Origin: an uncultured Prevotella sp.
GTDB taxonomy: Bacteria; Bacteroidota; Bacteroidia; Bacteroidales; Bacteroidaceae
Length of the DNA stretch: 15,683 nucleotides
Direction of reading: 5' to 3'
Assembly: GCA_905234355.1 (NCBI GenBank)
Contig: CAJOHP010000027.1
Span: 1 to 15,683, forward strand
Part shown: positions 14,791 through 15,683 of the stretch, one piece after another
Position numbering within the stretch: the stretch's first letter is position 1
How the letters are laid out: each line of letters begins with the position of its first letter
The notes under the pieces: generated by a model
Told to the model about the DNA's origin: nothing
Database searches by the model: none
Seen by the model: the letters and a program-made list of their open reading frames with translations, nothing else
Translations under genes and position numbers: made by a program

Positions 14791-14806
14791 GGGCGCGCTG
14801 CACACA

Positions 14807-15514
14807 CTACCAGTTCTTCTCCGTATTGCGGCGCTGCGGCCTGCGCTCGGCCTCCTTCATGCGTTGCTGTGTGCGCTTCTCCTCCTGCATGGCTGCGTTG
14901 AGCAGCTGCTCGGCATTCTCCTTGCTCATCTGGGGCTGCTGCTGTTGTTGCTGCTGCTTGTCGTCCTGCTTGTCCTGCTTGTCTTGCTGGTCTTTCTGCT
15001 GTTGCTGCTTGTCGTCTTTCTTGTTCTGCTTGTTCTGCTGGTCCTGCTGGCTGGGGTCGTTCTTCAGCTGCTTCTTGCATAGTGCGAGGTTGTAGCGGGC
15101 GTCGTTGTCGGCAGGATTGAGGCGCAGGGCCTGCTTGTACTGCTCTATGGCCTCGCCGAACATTTTGCGTCCCTGCAGGATGGTGCCCAGGTTGTGGAAG
15201 CACTGCGAACGGCGCAGGGGGTTGGTCTCTGCCTTGGCTGCCTGCTCATAATACTTGATGGCGGTGGTGTCCTGCTGCTGGGCCTGGAGCGCCACGCCGA
15301 GATTGAACAGCGCCTGAGCGTTCTGCCCGTTCTTCTCCAGCGCTTTGCGGAAGTCCACCTCGGCAGCACTGTAGTCGTTGCTGCGGAACTTCTTGTTGCC
15401 TTGCTTCACATGGTGCCGGGCAAGCCCGTTGCCGGCTTCCTGGGCATGGGCCGTCAGGGGCAGGAGCACGATGGCCGAAAGGAGCATGACGGCCGTGAGT
15501 CGTTGCGTCTTCAT
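14807..15514 (-). CDS. batC: BatC-like periplasmic TPR protein of the Bacteroides aerotolerance (Bat) operon
   Basis: The Bat proteins of Bacteroidetes assist tolerance of oxygen and stress and are thought to act at the envelope. The 235-residue product has a signal peptide (1-24, ...LLPLTAHA) and about three TPR units: residues 30-63, 64-97 (ALFNLGVALQAQQQDTTAIKYYEQA) and 104-137 (CFHNLGTILQGRKMFGEAIEQYKQAL), then NPADNDARYNLAL. After 150 comes a low-complexity Q/K/D tract (153-194), then a charged helix (199-226). The ATG overlaps the TGA of the preceding batB by ATGA, so translation is coupled. A frame extending to 15571 is out of phase with batB's end and is not used. Low-complexity DNA in the tract (about 14935-15060) is rich in CTG-type triplets on the + strand. 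Confidence 0.85.
   Translation of the reverse strand: MKTQRLTAVMLLSAIVLLPLTAHAQEAGNGLARHHVKQGNKKFRSNDYSAAEVDFRKALEKNGQNAQALFNLGVALQAQQQDTTAIKYYEQAAKAETNPLRRSQCFHNLGTILQGRKMFGEAIEQYKQALRLNPADNDARYNLALCKKQLKNDPSQQDQQNKQNKKDDKQQQQKDQQDKQDKQDDKQQQQQQQPQMSKENAEQLLNAAMQEEKRTQQRMKEAERRPQRRNTEKNW
14932..15060 (-). repeat. Trinucleotide-rich tract encoding the Q/K/D region of BatC
   Basis: The + strand is dominated by CTGCTG, TTGCTG, CTTGTC and similar triplets, which read on the - strand as CAG/CAA glutamines, AAG lysines and GAC aspartates. Runs of seven Q occur. It is a simple-sequence tract prone to slippage in multiples of three, which would alter linker length but keep the frame. Confidence 0.8.
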
Positions 15515-15683
15515 CTCTTCTTGAACAGTTTGATATTCTTCAGTAGTGGGTTCTTTATCTCGAGGATGCACATCTCGAGCAGCAGGAGCAGCAAGGCCAC
15601 GAGTGCCACGGCCTGGAACTGCTCGTCGTAGTCGCTGTAGATGGTGGTGTCGGTCTCGCGTTTCTCCAGTTTGTCGAGCTCTT
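15511..15683 (-). CDS. batB: BatB-like VWA protein, C-terminal end; 5' part outside the window
   Basis: The frame is open at the window edge and runs 56 codons to TGA at 15511-15513. It contains YSDYDEQFQ, then a hydrophobic helix (AVALVALLLLLLEMCILEI) and the basic end KNPLLKNIKLFKKR. This is the familiar C-terminus of BatB-type membrane-anchored von Willebrand factor A proteins: periplasm-to-membrane motif, final transmembrane segment and short cytoplasmic tail. The VWA domain with its MIDAS motif would lie beyond the window, so assignment depends on this tail and on BatC following with an ATGA overlap. Confidence 0.8.
   Translation of the reverse strand, partial: ELDKLEKRETDTTIYSDYDEQFQAVALVALLLLLLEMCILEIKNPLLKNIKLFKKR

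Overview
The window looks like chromosomal DNA of a GC-rich member of the Bacteroidota, most likely Prevotellaceae or a close relative. This rests on protein content (RF3, Bat aerotolerance proteins, a DUF5687-type membrane protein, a LolA-like carrier, a T9SS-like C-terminal sorting domain, a plant-glycan lyase with Bacteroidales-style accessory modules). It also rests on Bacteroidetes-type promoter elements (TTTG, about 20 bp, TAnnTTTG) and the scarcity of Shine-Dalgarno sequences. Species cannot be named from the sequence alone.

The layout is two blocks of genes facing each other. The left block (1-7539) reads on the + strand: the C-terminal end of prfC (RF3); a Sua5/YrdC threonylcarbamoyl-AMP synthase; a promoter and a LolA-like periplasmic lipoprotein carrier; a large DUF5687-like integral membrane protein; a small secreted protein with a T9SS-like sorting domain but no cargo domain; a multidomain secreted family-1 pectate lyase; and a secreted CE7-like acetyl esterase whose start codon overlaps the lyase stop.

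The right block (7971-15683) reads on the - strand. From its upstream end it holds: the end of batB, batC (TPR), queC, an RluA-type pseudouridine synthase, a 48-residue two-helix membrane protein, a HAD phosphatase, panB, an MFS transporter, a YhcH/YiaL-family protein with a signal peptide, and uxaC. Promoter-like -7 elements precede the HAD gene and uxaC, so the block is probably at least three transcription units.

Between the blocks is a 431-bp AT-richer gap (7540-7970). It contains a strong bidirectional terminator (15-bp perfect stem), a 91-bp element with 11-bp perfect inverted ends enclosing two hairpins, and an imperfect repeat cluster that includes an 18-bp perfect direct repeat. This gap is the least explained part of the window.

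Functionally, the middle of the window is a small uronate/pectin neighbourhood: the lyase cuts polygalacturonate, the esterase may remove acetyl groups, and UxaC channels hexuronates into central metabolism, with a YhcH-type protein beside it. There is no SusC/SusD pair, sensor or kinase in view, so it is not a complete polysaccharide-utilisation locus. The rest is housekeeping: translation termination, tRNA t6A, queuosine precursor synthesis, pseudouridylation, pantothenate synthesis and envelope biogenesis. I did not find a defence system, phage, insertion sequence, CRISPR array or tRNA/rRNA gene.
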